From Pandoraea eparura (GTDB taxonomy: Bacteria > Pseudomonadota > Gammaproteobacteria > Burkholderiales > Burkholderiaceae), in contig NZ_CABPSH010000010.1 in NCBI RefSeq assembly GCF_902459725.1, positions 1-64,000 of the forward strand: DNA of 64,000 nucleotides, read 5' to 3'. Position 1 is the first letter of the stretch; every line of letters starts with the position of its first letter. The translations under genes were made by a program, and so were the position numbers. Of the stretch, positions 55,840-64,000 are shown piece after piece. The notes under the pieces are model-generated. The model saw only the letters and a program-made list of their open reading frames with translations, was not told the origin of the DNA and ran no database searches.

Positions 55840-57814
55840 CACGCGGCGCTACGCGCGCGGGTATGACGCACTCCATGCGGGTCTTCTCGCGGCTCGCCGC
55901 GAGAACTTGCTTCCCCCTCCGAAGTTGACGCTCAGCCAGTGGGCCGAGCGATATGCAGTGCTTTCGCGCGAGACGAGCGCCCAGACGGGCCGCTTCCGCG
56001 CATTCGGCTATCAGCGAGGCATGCTGGATGCCGTGACCGATCCGTCGGTCGAGAAGATCAGCGTCATGAAGTCGGCGCGCGTCGGCTATACGAAGCTGAT
56101 GGACCATGCTGTCGGCTACTTCATCCATCAGGATCCGTCGCCGATCCTCGTCGTGCAGCCGCGCGTCGAGGATGCTGAAAGCTACTCGAAGACAGAAATT
56201 GCGCCGATGCTGCGCGATACGCCCGTGCTTTCGGTGATCGCGGGCGATCAGAAGGCGAAGAACAGCGACCAGACTATTCTGGCGAAGACGTTCCGAAACG
56301 GGGCCAGCCTGACGCTTGTCGGCGCAAATAGCCCGGCCGGCTTCCGACGTATCACCTCGCGCGTCGTCATGTTCGACGAGGTGGACGCTTATCCCGTCGA
56401 CGGAGCTGGCAACGAAGGCGATCAGATTGCGCTCGGCACGAAGCGGTCGGAGACCTTCTGGAATCGGAAGATCGTGCTCGGCTCGACGCCGACAGTCAAA
56501 GGCTACAGCCGGATAGAGAAAAGCTGGGGCGAAAGCGACCAGCGGCGGTATTGGGTGCCGTGCCCGCACTGCGGCGAGTTCCAAGTGCTCGAATGGGGCG
56601 GTCCGGATACGCCGCACGGCATGAAGTGGGACAAGGACGAAAACGGCAAAGGACTTCCCGAATCGACGTACTACGTCTGCAAGCACAACGGCTGCATCGT
56701 CTATGAGGTCGACAAAGCCGACATGATCGCTGCCGGCGAGTGGCGCGCGTCGAAGCCGTTCAACAGCCATGCTGGATTTCACATTTGGGCGGGCTATTCG
56801 CTGTTCCCTAATGCGTCGTGGCCGAATCTCGTCGCCGAATGGCTTCGGGTGAAAGACGATCCGCTCGCGCGCCAGACGTTCATCAACCTCGTACTGGGTG
56901 AGCCATACGAGGACCGCGGCGAGCGCGCGCTGAACGAAGCGAAGCTGGTGTCTCGCACAGAGGTCTGGGCGGCTGAAGTCCCCGACGGCGTTGCGGTGAT
57001 CACAGCTGCTGGTGACGTGCAGGACGACCGGGTCGAAATCGAAACGGTCGGTTGGGGCCGTAACGAAGAGCGTTGGTCTATTGATCACGCGGTCTTCGAG
57101 GGCGACCCCGACAGCGATGAGTTGTGGGGGCGCGTCGACGCGCACCTGATGCGGATTTGGCTTCGCGCTGACGGGCGGCCATACGAGGTAATGGCCGCGT
57201 GTATCGACTCTGGCGGCCACCACACGCAGAAGGTCTACGAGTTTTGCAAGGCGCGGATCGGCCGCCGCATTTGGGCGATTAAGGGCGAGTCTGCACGCCG
57301 CGGCGCTCGGTCACCCGTATGGCCGACGAAGAAGCCGACATCGCGCACGAAGTCGAGCTATCGACCAGTGATCATCGGCGTGAACGCAGCGAAGGACGTT
57401 ATCCGCGCGCGTCTTCATATCGAAGAGCCAGGGCCGGGATACATGCACTTCCCGGCAGACCGCGACATCAATTATTTCGCGCAGCTTGTGTCGGAAAGGT
57501 CGGCGAAGAAGATGTTGAACGGGCAGGTGTTCCGGATATGGGAGCTTCCGCCCGGACGGGCAAATGAGGCGCTCGACCTTGCTGTCTACAGCTATGCCGC
57601 GCTCTGTGGACTGATGCACTTCGGTCTGAGGCTGAACCAGCGCGCTGATGAAGTTGCGGCGCCGCCTTCGGAGCCGATGCAGCGAGTAGCCGGAACGACG
57701 TCGCAAGAAGTCACGCTCGACGTTAAGCCTCTGCCGAAGGCGGAACCTGAGCGAATGCCGCGCGTGATCGTTGCGGAACCAGCGAAGCAATCGCGAGCAA
57801 GTCGGCTCGCATAA
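55814..57814 (+). CDS. Terminase large subunit (gpA family)
   Basis: A 666-residue packaging motor and nuclease. VMKSARVGYTKLMDHAVGYFI is the Walker A-like region, ITSRVVMFDEVDAYP the Walker B segment, and CPHCGEFQVLEWGG a Cys motif typical of gpA proteins. The C-terminal nuclease includes VAVITAAGDVQDDRVEIETVGWG. GTG start at 55814. Confidence 0.94.
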   Translation: MTEQATKHSTRRYARGYDALHAGLLAARRENLLPPPKLTLSQWAERYAVLSRETSAQTGRFRAFGYQRGMLDAVTDPSVEKISVMKSARVGYTKLMDHAVGYFIHQDPSPILVVQPRVEDAESYSKTEIAPMLRDTPVLSVIAGDQKAKNSDQTILAKTFRNGASLTLVGANSPAGFRRITSRVVMFDEVDAYPVDGAGNEGDQIALGTKRSETFWNRKIVLGSTPTVKGYSRIEKSWGESDQRRYWVPCPHCGEFQVLEWGGPDTPHGMKWDKDENGKGLPESTYYVCKHNGCIVYEVDKADMIAAGEWRASKPFNSHAGFHIWAGYSLFPNASWPNLVAEWLRVKDDPLARQTFINLVLGEPYEDRGERALNEAKLVSRTEVWAAEVPDGVAVITAAGDVQDDRVEIETVGWGRNEERWSIDHAVFEGDPDSDELWGRVDAHLMRIWLRADGRPYEVMAACIDSGGHHTQKVYEFCKARIGRRIWAIKGESARRGARSPVWPTKKPTSRTKSSYRPVIIGVNAAKDVIRARLHIEEPGPGYMHFPADRDINYFAQLVSERSAKKMLNGQVFRIWELPPGRANEALDLAVYSYAALCGLMHFGLRLNQRADEVAAPPSEPMQRVAGTTSQEVTLDVKPLPKAEPERMPRVIVAEPAKQSRASRLA

Positions 57815-57834
57815 CTCACAGTTTGGAGCCGGAT

Positions 57835-58098
57835 TTGTCGAATCTCACGCCGTCGATCTTCGCCGGAATGTCGCCGACCGCGCTGCAGCAGGCGCTGTCG
57901 AATGCACAGAACGCGCTGATCGAATTGCAGACTGGCGCGAAAGGTGTCACTTTCAGCTACACGCAGGGCGATGGGACGCGTGCCGTCACGTATCAACAAA
58001 CCGACATCGCAGCGCTCACCGCGCTGATCCGTCAACTTCAGCAGGAACTCGGCATCGTCTGCCGGGCTCGCCGACCAATTCGCTTCGTGTTTCGATAA
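57835..58098 (+). CDS. Head-tail joining protein (gpW family)
   Basis: An 87-residue protein with ALSNAQNALIELQTGAKGVTFSY and TDIAALTALIRQLQQELG, the helix-hairpin-helix pattern of lambda gpW. The TTG at 57835 is chosen because GGAG lies 6-7 bases upstream. It ends one base into the portal gene. Confidence 0.82.
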   Translation: MSNLTPSIFAGMSPTALQQALSNAQNALIELQTGAKGVTFSYTQGDGTRAVTYQQTDIAALTALIRQLQQELGIVCRARRPIRFVFR

Positions 58099-59735
58099 TG
58101 GAAAATCAAGTGTCGATTCTCGGGCCGAGCGGTGCGCCGCTCACGCCGAGTCGCGCGCGCATGCTGACAGGCGGATCTCGTACGCCGTACGACGCCGCCG
58201 ATCTGTATGGCGATCACGTCGCTGACTGGCAACCGTATCTGTGGTCGCCGGATGGCGAGCTCAACATGTACCGCGACCGCATCGTTGCGCGCGTGCGTGA
58301 TCTCGTCAGAAACGACGGATGGGCTTCGGCGGCCGTTACGCGTACTCTCGACACCGTCGTCGGTGCGAATTTTCATCCTGTGTTCAAGCCTGACTATCAG
58401 GCACTGCGCGCGTACAGTGGAAACAAAGGCTTCGATCACGTCTGGGCTGAAGAGTATGGCCAGTCACTCGAAGCGAACTGGCGCACATGGGCTGACGATC
58501 TCGGCCGCTACTGCGATGCCCAGCGCAATCTGACGTTGCCCGAAATCATGGCCGTCGCGTTCCGTCACGAGCTGGTCGACGGTGATTCGCTGGCTCAGAT
58601 GCTCTGGCTGCCGGAACGCGTCGGGCGAGGTCGTGCGCGGTATGCGACGACCGTCATGCTGGTCGACCCCGACCGTCTGTCGAATCCGCAACTTCGGTTC
58701 GACCAGCAGACGCAGCGCGGCGGTGTGCAGGTCGATAGCTACGGAGCCGCAACCGGATATTTCATCCGGCGCGCGCACCAGGGGGATTGGTTCAGTGCTG
58801 GCGACTCTATCCACTGGGATCTGATCCCGCGTGAGACGGAGTGGGGCCGCCCGATCATCGTCCACAATTTCACGCCGGATCGTGCGGGCCAGCATCGCGG
58901 CGGCGCAGGAATTCTGACGCCCGTGCTGCAGCGATTGAAGATGCTGATCAAGTACGACGGCACGGAACTCGATGCGGCGATTATCAACGCGATCTTCGGC
59001 GCGTACATCACCAGCCCGTTTGATCAGAATTTTGTCGAGGAATCGCTCGGCGGCGGTGGTGTTGGCGCGTATCAGGAAGGTCGTGCGGATTTCCATCGTG
59101 AGCGTCGCATTCGTCTTGGCGGTGCACAGCTGACGTCGCTGTATCCGGGCGAAATCATCTCGACGGTTGCCGCCTCGCGGCCGGCAGGCAACTTCGAGGC
59201 ATTCGAAGCGGCGATGCTGCGTAATATTGCCGCCGGTACCGGCACATCGACGCAGCAGATAAGCCAGAACTGGTCAGATGTCAACTATTCCTCGTATCGC
59301 GCTGCGATGCTCGAGGCGTGGAAGACGTTCTATCGGCGTCGTGTCAACTTCGCACGCGGCTTTTCGCAGCCCATTGCGGGCGCATTTGTCGAGGAATCGC
59401 ACGAGGTCGACGACCTTCCGATGCCCAGTGGTCACGTGCCTGACTTCATTGAGTGCCGCACAGCTTACTCGCGCGCAAAGTGGATGGGGCCCGGGAAGGG
59501 ATACGTCGACCCGACGAAGGAAAAAGCTGGCGCGATCATGGGCATGGATGCTGGTCTATCCACGCTTGAGGACGAGTGCGCCGACCTTGCTGGCTCGGAT
59601 TGGCGCGAAGTGATGGACCGCCAAGCTGTGGAAATCAACAGGATGAAGCAGCTCGGCATCCCTCTGCCTGCGTGGGCGGCCCGCGTCGAAGCAAAGAAAG
59701 CTGGCGACCCGCCACAGGAACCGGAACCCGCATGA
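58098..59735 (+). CDS. Portal protein (lambda gpB family)
   Basis: A 545-residue portal protein forming the DNA entry ring. DNA-channel and core segments include WASAAVTRTLDTVVGANFHPVF, DGDSLAQMLWLPERVGRG and GAGILTPVLQRLKMLIKYDGTEL; MLRNIAAGTGTSTQQISQNWSDVNYSS is the family block near 380. The ATG at 58098 overlaps gpW by one base. Confidence 0.93.
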   Translation: MENQVSILGPSGAPLTPSRARMLTGGSRTPYDAADLYGDHVADWQPYLWSPDGELNMYRDRIVARVRDLVRNDGWASAAVTRTLDTVVGANFHPVFKPDYQALRAYSGNKGFDHVWAEEYGQSLEANWRTWADDLGRYCDAQRNLTLPEIMAVAFRHELVDGDSLAQMLWLPERVGRGRARYATTVMLVDPDRLSNPQLRFDQQTQRGGVQVDSYGAATGYFIRRAHQGDWFSAGDSIHWDLIPRETEWGRPIIVHNFTPDRAGQHRGGAGILTPVLQRLKMLIKYDGTELDAAIINAIFGAYITSPFDQNFVEESLGGGGVGAYQEGRADFHRERRIRLGGAQLTSLYPGEIISTVAASRPAGNFEAFEAAMLRNIAAGTGTSTQQISQNWSDVNYSSYRAAMLEAWKTFYRRRVNFARGFSQPIAGAFVEESHEVDDLPMPSGHVPDFIECRTAYSRAKWMGPGKGYVDPTKEKAGAIMGMDAGLSTLEDECADLAGSDWREVMDRQAVEINRMKQLGIPLPAWAARVEAKKAGDPPQEPEPA

Positions 59736-60616
59736 ACCACTTGCTACCACGTCTCGCCCAGCGGATGTTCAATACTCCGCTGGCGATCCATCCGCGTAAG
59801 GCGGAGATCGTGATGGCAGCGCTCGCGGACCGTCTCGGCATCAGCCAGATTGTGCGGATGGGCGGAGCCGCGCTCACGCCTCTCGCGATGGAAGATGACG
59901 AGTACGGCTTTGCTGAACCCGGCCGCGTGCAGCGGAAGGGTTACGACAACGTCGGCGGCGTCGCGGTGATCGAGGTGCAGGGTACGCTCGTGCAGAAGCT
60001 CGGATCGCTGCGGCCTTATTCGGGCATGTCGGGCTATGACGGCATCAGGCAGAACCTGCTGACTGCGATCGATGACCCGGAAGTCAGTGCGATCGCGTTC
60101 GACATCGACTCGCCGGGCGGAGAGGTGGCGGGCTGCTTCGATCTCGTCGATACGATCTATGCCGCACGTGGGCGCAAGCCGATGTGGTCGATCCTGAACG
60201 AATCGGCGTACTCCGCCGGATACGCAATCGCGAGCGCGGCCGATCGCATTGTCGTTCCGCGCACAGGTGGAACTGGCAGCATCGGCGTCATCACAGCGCG
60301 TGTCGACATGTCGCAGGCGCTGTCGAAGTCAGGCGTCGATGTGCACTTCATCACATATGGCGATTTCAAAGCCGATGGCCATTGCGAACTTCCGATCACG
60401 CCGGAAGAACTCGATCGCCACAAGGCAGACATCACATCCATGGGCGAGCTGTTCGTCGAAACAGTCGCTCGTAATCGGAATATCTCGGCCGCCACGGTTC
60501 GAGGTACGCAGGCCGCGACGTTCATGGGCGAGAAAGGTGTTGCCCTTGGGCTTGCGGACGAAGTGGCGGCGCCAGATGCCGCGTTTCGGGCGCTGATCCA
60601 GCAGATCAATGCCTAG
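59732..60616 (+). CDS. S49-family capsid maturation protease (gpC-like)
   Basis: A 294-residue SppA/S49 peptidase. IAFDIDSPGGEVAGCFDLVD is the oxyanion region; NESAYSAGYAIASAADRIVV carries the catalytic Ser, and GGTGSIGVITARVDMSQAL follows. It corresponds to the protease part of lambda gpC; the scaffold here is a separate gene downstream. It should trim the scaffold during head assembly. Confidence 0.92.
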   Translation: MNHLLPRLAQRMFNTPLAIHPRKAEIVMAALADRLGISQIVRMGGAALTPLAMEDDEYGFAEPGRVQRKGYDNVGGVAVIEVQGTLVQKLGSLRPYSGMSGYDGIRQNLLTAIDDPEVSAIAFDIDSPGGEVAGCFDLVDTIYAARGRKPMWSILNESAYSAGYAIASAADRIVVPRTGGTGSIGVITARVDMSQALSKSGVDVHFITYGDFKADGHCELPITPEELDRHKADITSMGELFVETVARNRNISAATVRGTQAATFMGEKGVALGLADEVAAPDAAFRALIQQINA

Positions 60617-60637
60617 ACCATCTACTCAGGAAATCAC

Positions 60638-61240
60638 ATGTCGAAACTGACGAAGATCGCGGCGGCGATGCCGTTTGCGCACTTCCTCGGCCTGCCGAGC
60701 GCATCGGCGCCGCGAATGGAAGAGACCGACGATCGCAAGCAGCGCGACGACGAGTCCGATGAGGATTACGCGAAGCGCATGGAAGAGCAGGACAAGAAGG
60801 AAGAGAAAGCGCGCAAGGCTGAGGAGGAAGAGAAAGACAAGGAAGCCAAGCGCGCCGATGAAGGCGACGACGATGTCGACGCCGAGGCTGATGACAAAGA
60901 TGATGAAGAAGACGGCAAGCGCGCAGGTCGCGCAAAAGGTGCGCGTCAGCGCGAGCGCATCCGTTGCGCGCAAATCATCGCCGCAGGCATCAAGGCTGGT
61001 CGCGTGAATCAGGCTGCCGTCTTCGCGTTCGACACATCGCTTAGCGTCGCTCAGGCGATCTCGGCGCTCGGTGCCAGCGAACTCGACAAGCCGAAAGCGC
61101 GCACCGGGCTCGGTGAGCGTATGTCGACGGTCGCCGCGCCGATTGCAACACCCCAGGCCGAAGCGCCGGCAGCGGATGATCCGCGCGCCATCGCGCAACG
61201 CGCAATCGCCGCCGCGGCTCGTGTCCGCGGCGAAGCTTAA
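60638..61240 (+). CDS. Head scaffold-like protein
   Basis: A 200-residue protein dominated by an acidic, highly charged helical stretch (about 27-100, runs of E, K and D, likely coiled coil) and an Ala-rich tail. Position between protease and decoration genes and composition fit an assembly scaffold analogous to lambda Nu3. No direct homology claim is made. Confidence 0.65.
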   Translation: MSKLTKIAAAMPFAHFLGLPSASAPRMEETDDRKQRDDESDEDYAKRMEEQDKKEEKARKAEEEEKDKEAKRADEGDDDVDAEADDKDDEEDGKRAGRAKGARQRERIRCAQIIAAGIKAGRVNQAAVFAFDTSLSVAQAISALGASELDKPKARTGLGERMSTVAAPIATPQAEAPAADDPRAIAQRAIAAAARVRGEA

Positions 61241-61266
61241 CCACTCCCCGATAAGGAGCAAACACC

Positions 61267-61683
61267 ATGACGCTGAACGTCAGCACCATCGGGGAGAACC
61301 CCCAACAGCCAAGCATTACCGCTCAAGCCTTCATCCCGGATCAGCTGATCGCGGGCCCGCTGCAGATCGTCACCGACTCGGTGACGATCACAGGAGGCCC
61401 GTTCGTGCGCGGCACGGTACTCGGCAAGATCACAGCTTCGGGAAAGTACACGCAAGCGCTCTCAGCGTCGGCGGACGGCAGCCAGAACCCGTGTGCGGTG
61501 CTCGCTGACTCTGCCGACGGTAGCGCGGGCGATGTCATCTCCGGTGTCTACCTCCAGGCAGAGGTGAACGGAGCCGCGCTGACGCTGGGCACCGGCATCA
61601 CGCTCGCTGCCGCGAAGGCGGCTCTGCTGACCAACGCCAACATCTACGTCAAAACCTCGGTCTCCGCTGCGGACCCGAGCTAA
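61267..61683 (+). CDS. Head decoration protein (gpD family)
   Basis: A 138-residue protein with DQLIAGPLQIVTDSVTITGG and GTVLGKITASGKYTQ, then NPCAVLADSADGSAGD, as in gpD-type capsid-stabilising proteins. A terminator follows directly, so gpD may be made in excess of downstream genes. Confidence 0.85.
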   Translation: MTLNVSTIGENPQQPSITAQAFIPDQLIAGPLQIVTDSVTITGGPFVRGTVLGKITASGKYTQALSASADGSQNPCAVLADSADGSAGDVISGVYLQAEVNGAALTLGTGITLAAAKAALLTNANIYVKTSVSAADPS

Positions 61684-61704
61684 CCCAAAAGCCCACACCA
61701 CGAG

Positions 61705-61728
61705 AACCCCGCTTCGGCGGGGTTTTTG
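61705..61728 (+). terminator. Intrinsic terminator after the decoration gene
   Basis: AACCCCGC, TTCG, GCGGGGTT and a T run. It splits the head operon between D and E. Confidence 0.85.
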
Positions 61729-61765
61729 TTTTGGGAATCTCAAAAGCATCCGCATGGAGTAAAAA

Positions 61766-62827
61766 ATGGCCGGAAATTTGATTTTCGACACCAACGTACT
61801 GATTCAGATGGTTCCCAATCTGAAGAAGTCGCAGCAGTTCCTGCTCGACAAGTTCTTCCCGAATGTCGTCACATCGGATACGGAGTTCGTGTCGATCGAT
61901 GTCGACGTCGGCAAGCGCCGTATGTCGCCGTTCGTCTCGCCGCTTGTCGAAGGCAAACTGGTTGAGCAGCGCCGCTACCAGACGAACGAATTCAAGCCGG
62001 CGTACATCAAGGACAAGCGCGCTCCTGACCTGCGTAAGCCGGTTCGCCGCATGATCGGCGAGCGCATCGGCGGCGACATGTCGGCGGGCGAGCGCGAGAT
62101 GGCGAACCTCACGTTCGAAATGGAAGACCAGATCGACATGCTTGATCGTCGCTTGGAATGGATGGCAGCTCAAGCGCTGGCAGGCGGCTCCGTGACGATC
62201 GCGGGTGATGGCTTCCCGACGGTCGTGGTCGACTTCGGGCGCGACGCTGAGCTGACGACGGCGCTGACGGGCACTGCCAAGTGGACGGCGGCCAACGTGG
62301 CCGCGAGCAACGCCACACCGTCGACGAACCTCGAGCAGTGGGGCCATCTGATGCTCAAGAAGTCCGGCGGCGTTGCAACCGACCTGATCTTCACGACGAG
62401 CGCATGGACGGGTTTCATTGCCGATCCGGTCGTGAAGGCTGCGATCTGGTATCCGGGCAATGGTGGTCAAGGGAACAACATCAACGTCGGCGCGCAGATC
62501 CAGCGCGGCGCGCAGTACAAGGGCCACTGGGGTCAGTATGACCTGTGGGTCTACAACGACTGGTACGTCGACGACAACAACGTCGAACAGCCAATGCTGA
62601 CGGACGGCACGGTGATCATGTCGGGTGCGGACCTGATGGGCACGCGTGCTTTCGGCACGGTGCTCGATCCCGCGTTCAACTATCAGGCGTTGCCGTATGC
62701 GCCGAAGACCTGGGTGTCGGAAGACCCGGCCCAGCGCTTCCTGATGATGCAGTCGTCGCCGATCGTGATCCCGAGCCGCGTCAACGCGTGCTTCGCCGCG
62801 ACGGTCTGTGACCCGGTGGTGAGCTAA
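61766..62827 (+). CDS. Major capsid protein (gpE family)
   Basis: A 353-residue HK97-fold shell protein of the lambda gpE class: LIQMVPNLKKSQQFLLDKFFP at the start, VSIDVDVGKRRMSPFVSPLVEG, and ERIGGDMSAGEREMANLTFEM in the middle. The C-terminal half contains DLWVYNDWYVDD. Length matches gpE (341). Confidence 0.93.
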   Translation: MAGNLIFDTNVLIQMVPNLKKSQQFLLDKFFPNVVTSDTEFVSIDVDVGKRRMSPFVSPLVEGKLVEQRRYQTNEFKPAYIKDKRAPDLRKPVRRMIGERIGGDMSAGEREMANLTFEMEDQIDMLDRRLEWMAAQALAGGSVTIAGDGFPTVVVDFGRDAELTTALTGTAKWTAANVAASNATPSTNLEQWGHLMLKKSGGVATDLIFTTSAWTGFIADPVVKAAIWYPGNGGQGNNINVGAQIQRGAQYKGHWGQYDLWVYNDWYVDDNNVEQPMLTDGTVIMSGADLMGTRAFGTVLDPAFNYQALPYAPKTWVSEDPAQRFLMMQSSPIVIPSRVNACFAATVCDPVVS

Positions 62828-63054
62828 TGGCCGCGCCCGAAAAGGGCGGTTCGCGCGCGACCGTAGCGCGAGGCCGCACGATCACCATCGACGGCAAGCA
62901 GGTTGGCCCCGGCGAAGAGGTCTCTTTACCGCCGGCCGAAATCGCCCAACTCCGGAAGGCAGGGTTTCTGACGACGCCCGGTGAAGCTGAACTTCCGCGC
63001 GGTGACGGTCCCGTCTTTTCGCCGTCAGAAGGTCCGACGGTCAAGGTGGCATAA
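62827..63054 (+). CDS. Hypothetical head protein (FI position)
   Basis: A 75-residue protein. TIDGKQVGPGEEVSLPPAEIAQLRKAGFL looks like a small beta-helix domain common after capsid genes. It occupies the place of lambda FI, but sequence similarity to it is not claimed. The start overlaps the capsid stop. Confidence 0.6.
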   Translation: MAAPEKGGSRATVARGRTITIDGKQVGPGEEVSLPPAEIAQLRKAGFLTTPGEAELPRGDGPVFSPSEGPTVKVA

Positions 63055-63057
63055 GAG

Positions 63058-63402
63058 ATGGACTGGGACGACGTCGTCGACGCGAAGATTCTCGGGCCTC
63101 TCCAGAAGGAATTCGGCACGGAGATCACGTATCAAGCAGCGGTTGGCGCATCGTTCCCGATCACCGGGATCTACGACAAGGCGTTTTTCGGCGTTGATCC
63201 AACGTCGGGGGAATCGGTTGTCACGAATCAGCCGACGATCGGTGTGCAGCTTTCGCAGTTCTCCGGCCAGATGCTGCCGCTTCAAGGCGACCAACTTCTG
63301 ATCAACAAGACGGGCGAGCAGTGGGAAGTTCGGGAGGTACATCCAGACGGCCACGGCGCAGCCCGGTTGATGCTCAACGTACCAGGCCAAACCGATGTCT
63401 GA
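63058..63402 (+). CDS. Head-tail joining protein (FII-like)
   Basis: A 114-residue protein. Its position, length and beta-rich pattern (ITGIYDKAFFGVDP, QLLINKTGEQWEVREVHPDGHG) fit the FII-type head-tail connector family. Confidence 0.7.
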   Translation: MDWDDVVDAKILGPLQKEFGTEITYQAAVGASFPITGIYDKAFFGVDPTSGESVVTNQPTIGVQLSQFSGQMLPLQGDQLLINKTGEQWEVREVHPDGHGAARLMLNVPGQTDV

Positions 63403-63997
63403 TCAGACTGCACGCGCGGAATTCCGCGCTGCGCTGCTGTCCGTTCTCGGCATGCTGCAGGGCGTCAAGCTGCAATCGCCGGGCGACTGGAATTTGCCGG
63501 CAGCGAAGCTGCCTTCCATCAAGGTGAGGTATGGCGGTGAAGAAAAGCAGTCGCTCGGTAATAGCGGCCAGACTGCCTTCACCACGACAAGCATCTTCGA
63601 GATCCGCGTTGAGGTATCGGCAGCGTCTGGTCCGGCGGCGCTTCTCGCGCTCGAAGGTCTGCAGGCTGACATTGAGGCAGCGATCTTCAAGAGCGTGCCA
63701 CTGCGCAAACTCGCACAGGACTTCCCGTTTGTGCGGATTCAAACGGACGTGAGCGCCGAAGGCGAGACACACATAGGCGGAATGCTCGTTTCGATTGGCG
63801 TGCAGATGTACGAGACGTTCTATCCGGACGTTACCGCACAACTCACGGAAATCGATCTGACGGCAGATCTGATCAACGTCTTCGATTCGGCAGAGACCTA
63901 CCCGAATCCTCCTTTCCCTGACGCAGTTACGCCGGCCCCTCGCACCGAAGGCCCCGATGGACGGGCTGAAGGCTTCGTCAAAGCAACATTCTCTTAA
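63395..63997 (+). CDS. Tail terminator/completion protein (gpU/Z region)
   Basis: A 200-residue protein with FRAALLSVLGMLQG, FEIRVEVSAASGPAALLALEGLQADIEAAI and VSIGVQMYETFYP, the helix-strand arrangement of tail terminators. It ends with TAA at 63995-63997, so it is complete. The tube, tape measure and tip genes should follow outside the window. Confidence 0.65.
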   Translation: MSDQTARAEFRAALLSVLGMLQGVKLQSPGDWNLPAAKLPSIKVRYGGEEKQSLGNSGQTAFTTTSIFEIRVEVSAASGPAALLALEGLQADIEAAIFKSVPLRKLAQDFPFVRIQTDVSAEGETHIGGMLVSIGVQMYETFYPDVTAQLTEIDLTADLINVFDSAETYPNPPFPDAVTPAPRTEGPDGRAEGFVKATFS

Positions 63998-64000
63998 GAG

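Noticed and set aside
31311-64000. CRISPR array
   Set aside because: The repeats seen (17-bp iterons, 16-bp start elements, octamers) are either contiguous or attached to genes. None shows regular unique spacers.

Overview
The window joins a Burkholderiales chromosome segment to most of an integrated lambda-type prophage. High GC content, the carA-leuE-carB-greA order, the yhbY/rlmE-ftsH-folP-glmM-pstSCAB-phoUBR-ppk-ppx order and the protein sequences all suggest Burkholderiaceae. Pandoraea is a plausible genus, but that is an inference from memory and was not tested by alignment.

Chromosomal part (1 to about 31310). The left edge holds the start of a probable allantoicase gene and a dicarboxylate transporter gene (dctA). 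A short-chain dehydrogenase and a cytoplasmic trehalase follow, translationally coupled, then an 8-bp tandem-repeat array and a GntR/FadR-type regulator. Next come carA, a LeuE-type exporter and carB, all in one direction, then greA, a small membrane protein and convergent yhbY. rlmE, ftsH, folP and glmM form the next block. The rest is a phosphate island: pstS-pstC-pstA-pstB-phoU-phoB-phoR, then divergent ppk and ppx, then olsB (ornithine lipid synthesis) and sixA. Recognisable Pho boxes lie before pstS, ppk, ppx and olsB. Phosphate uptake, its two-component control, polyphosphate turnover and phosphate-free membrane lipid synthesis therefore appear to form one regulon.

Prophage part (about 31311 to the end, right end outside the window). 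The element sits beside a tRNA-Pro(UGG) gene. Reading in: integrase and DUF4224 protein; coupled cytosine and adenine DNA methyltransferases; a mosaic accessory region (34.9-41.6 kb); an early leftward operon with a ParB-like protein (41.6-43.7 kb); a tRNA-like gene with an abnormal anticodon arm; an accessory pair beside the immunity region; a LexA-type repressor and divergent YdaS/Cro-like gene; a CII-like activator; a replication gene carrying eight 17-bp iterons; small nin-type genes and a possible late regulator; a structured RNA region; and lambda-type head genes (Nu1, A, W, B, C protease, scaffold, D, E, FII, tail terminator). Remaining tail genes, lysis genes and attR must lie beyond 64000.

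The most unusual part is the accessory region. Six plus-strand single-gene cassettes are each preceded by a near-identical CATGCTAGGATTCCTC element. They are interleaved with two leftward gene clusters that share their first and last gene ends but differ inside, which points to repeated recombination at short shared sequences. Cassette products include a TonB-C lipoprotein, a HEPN-like protein and small membrane proteins.
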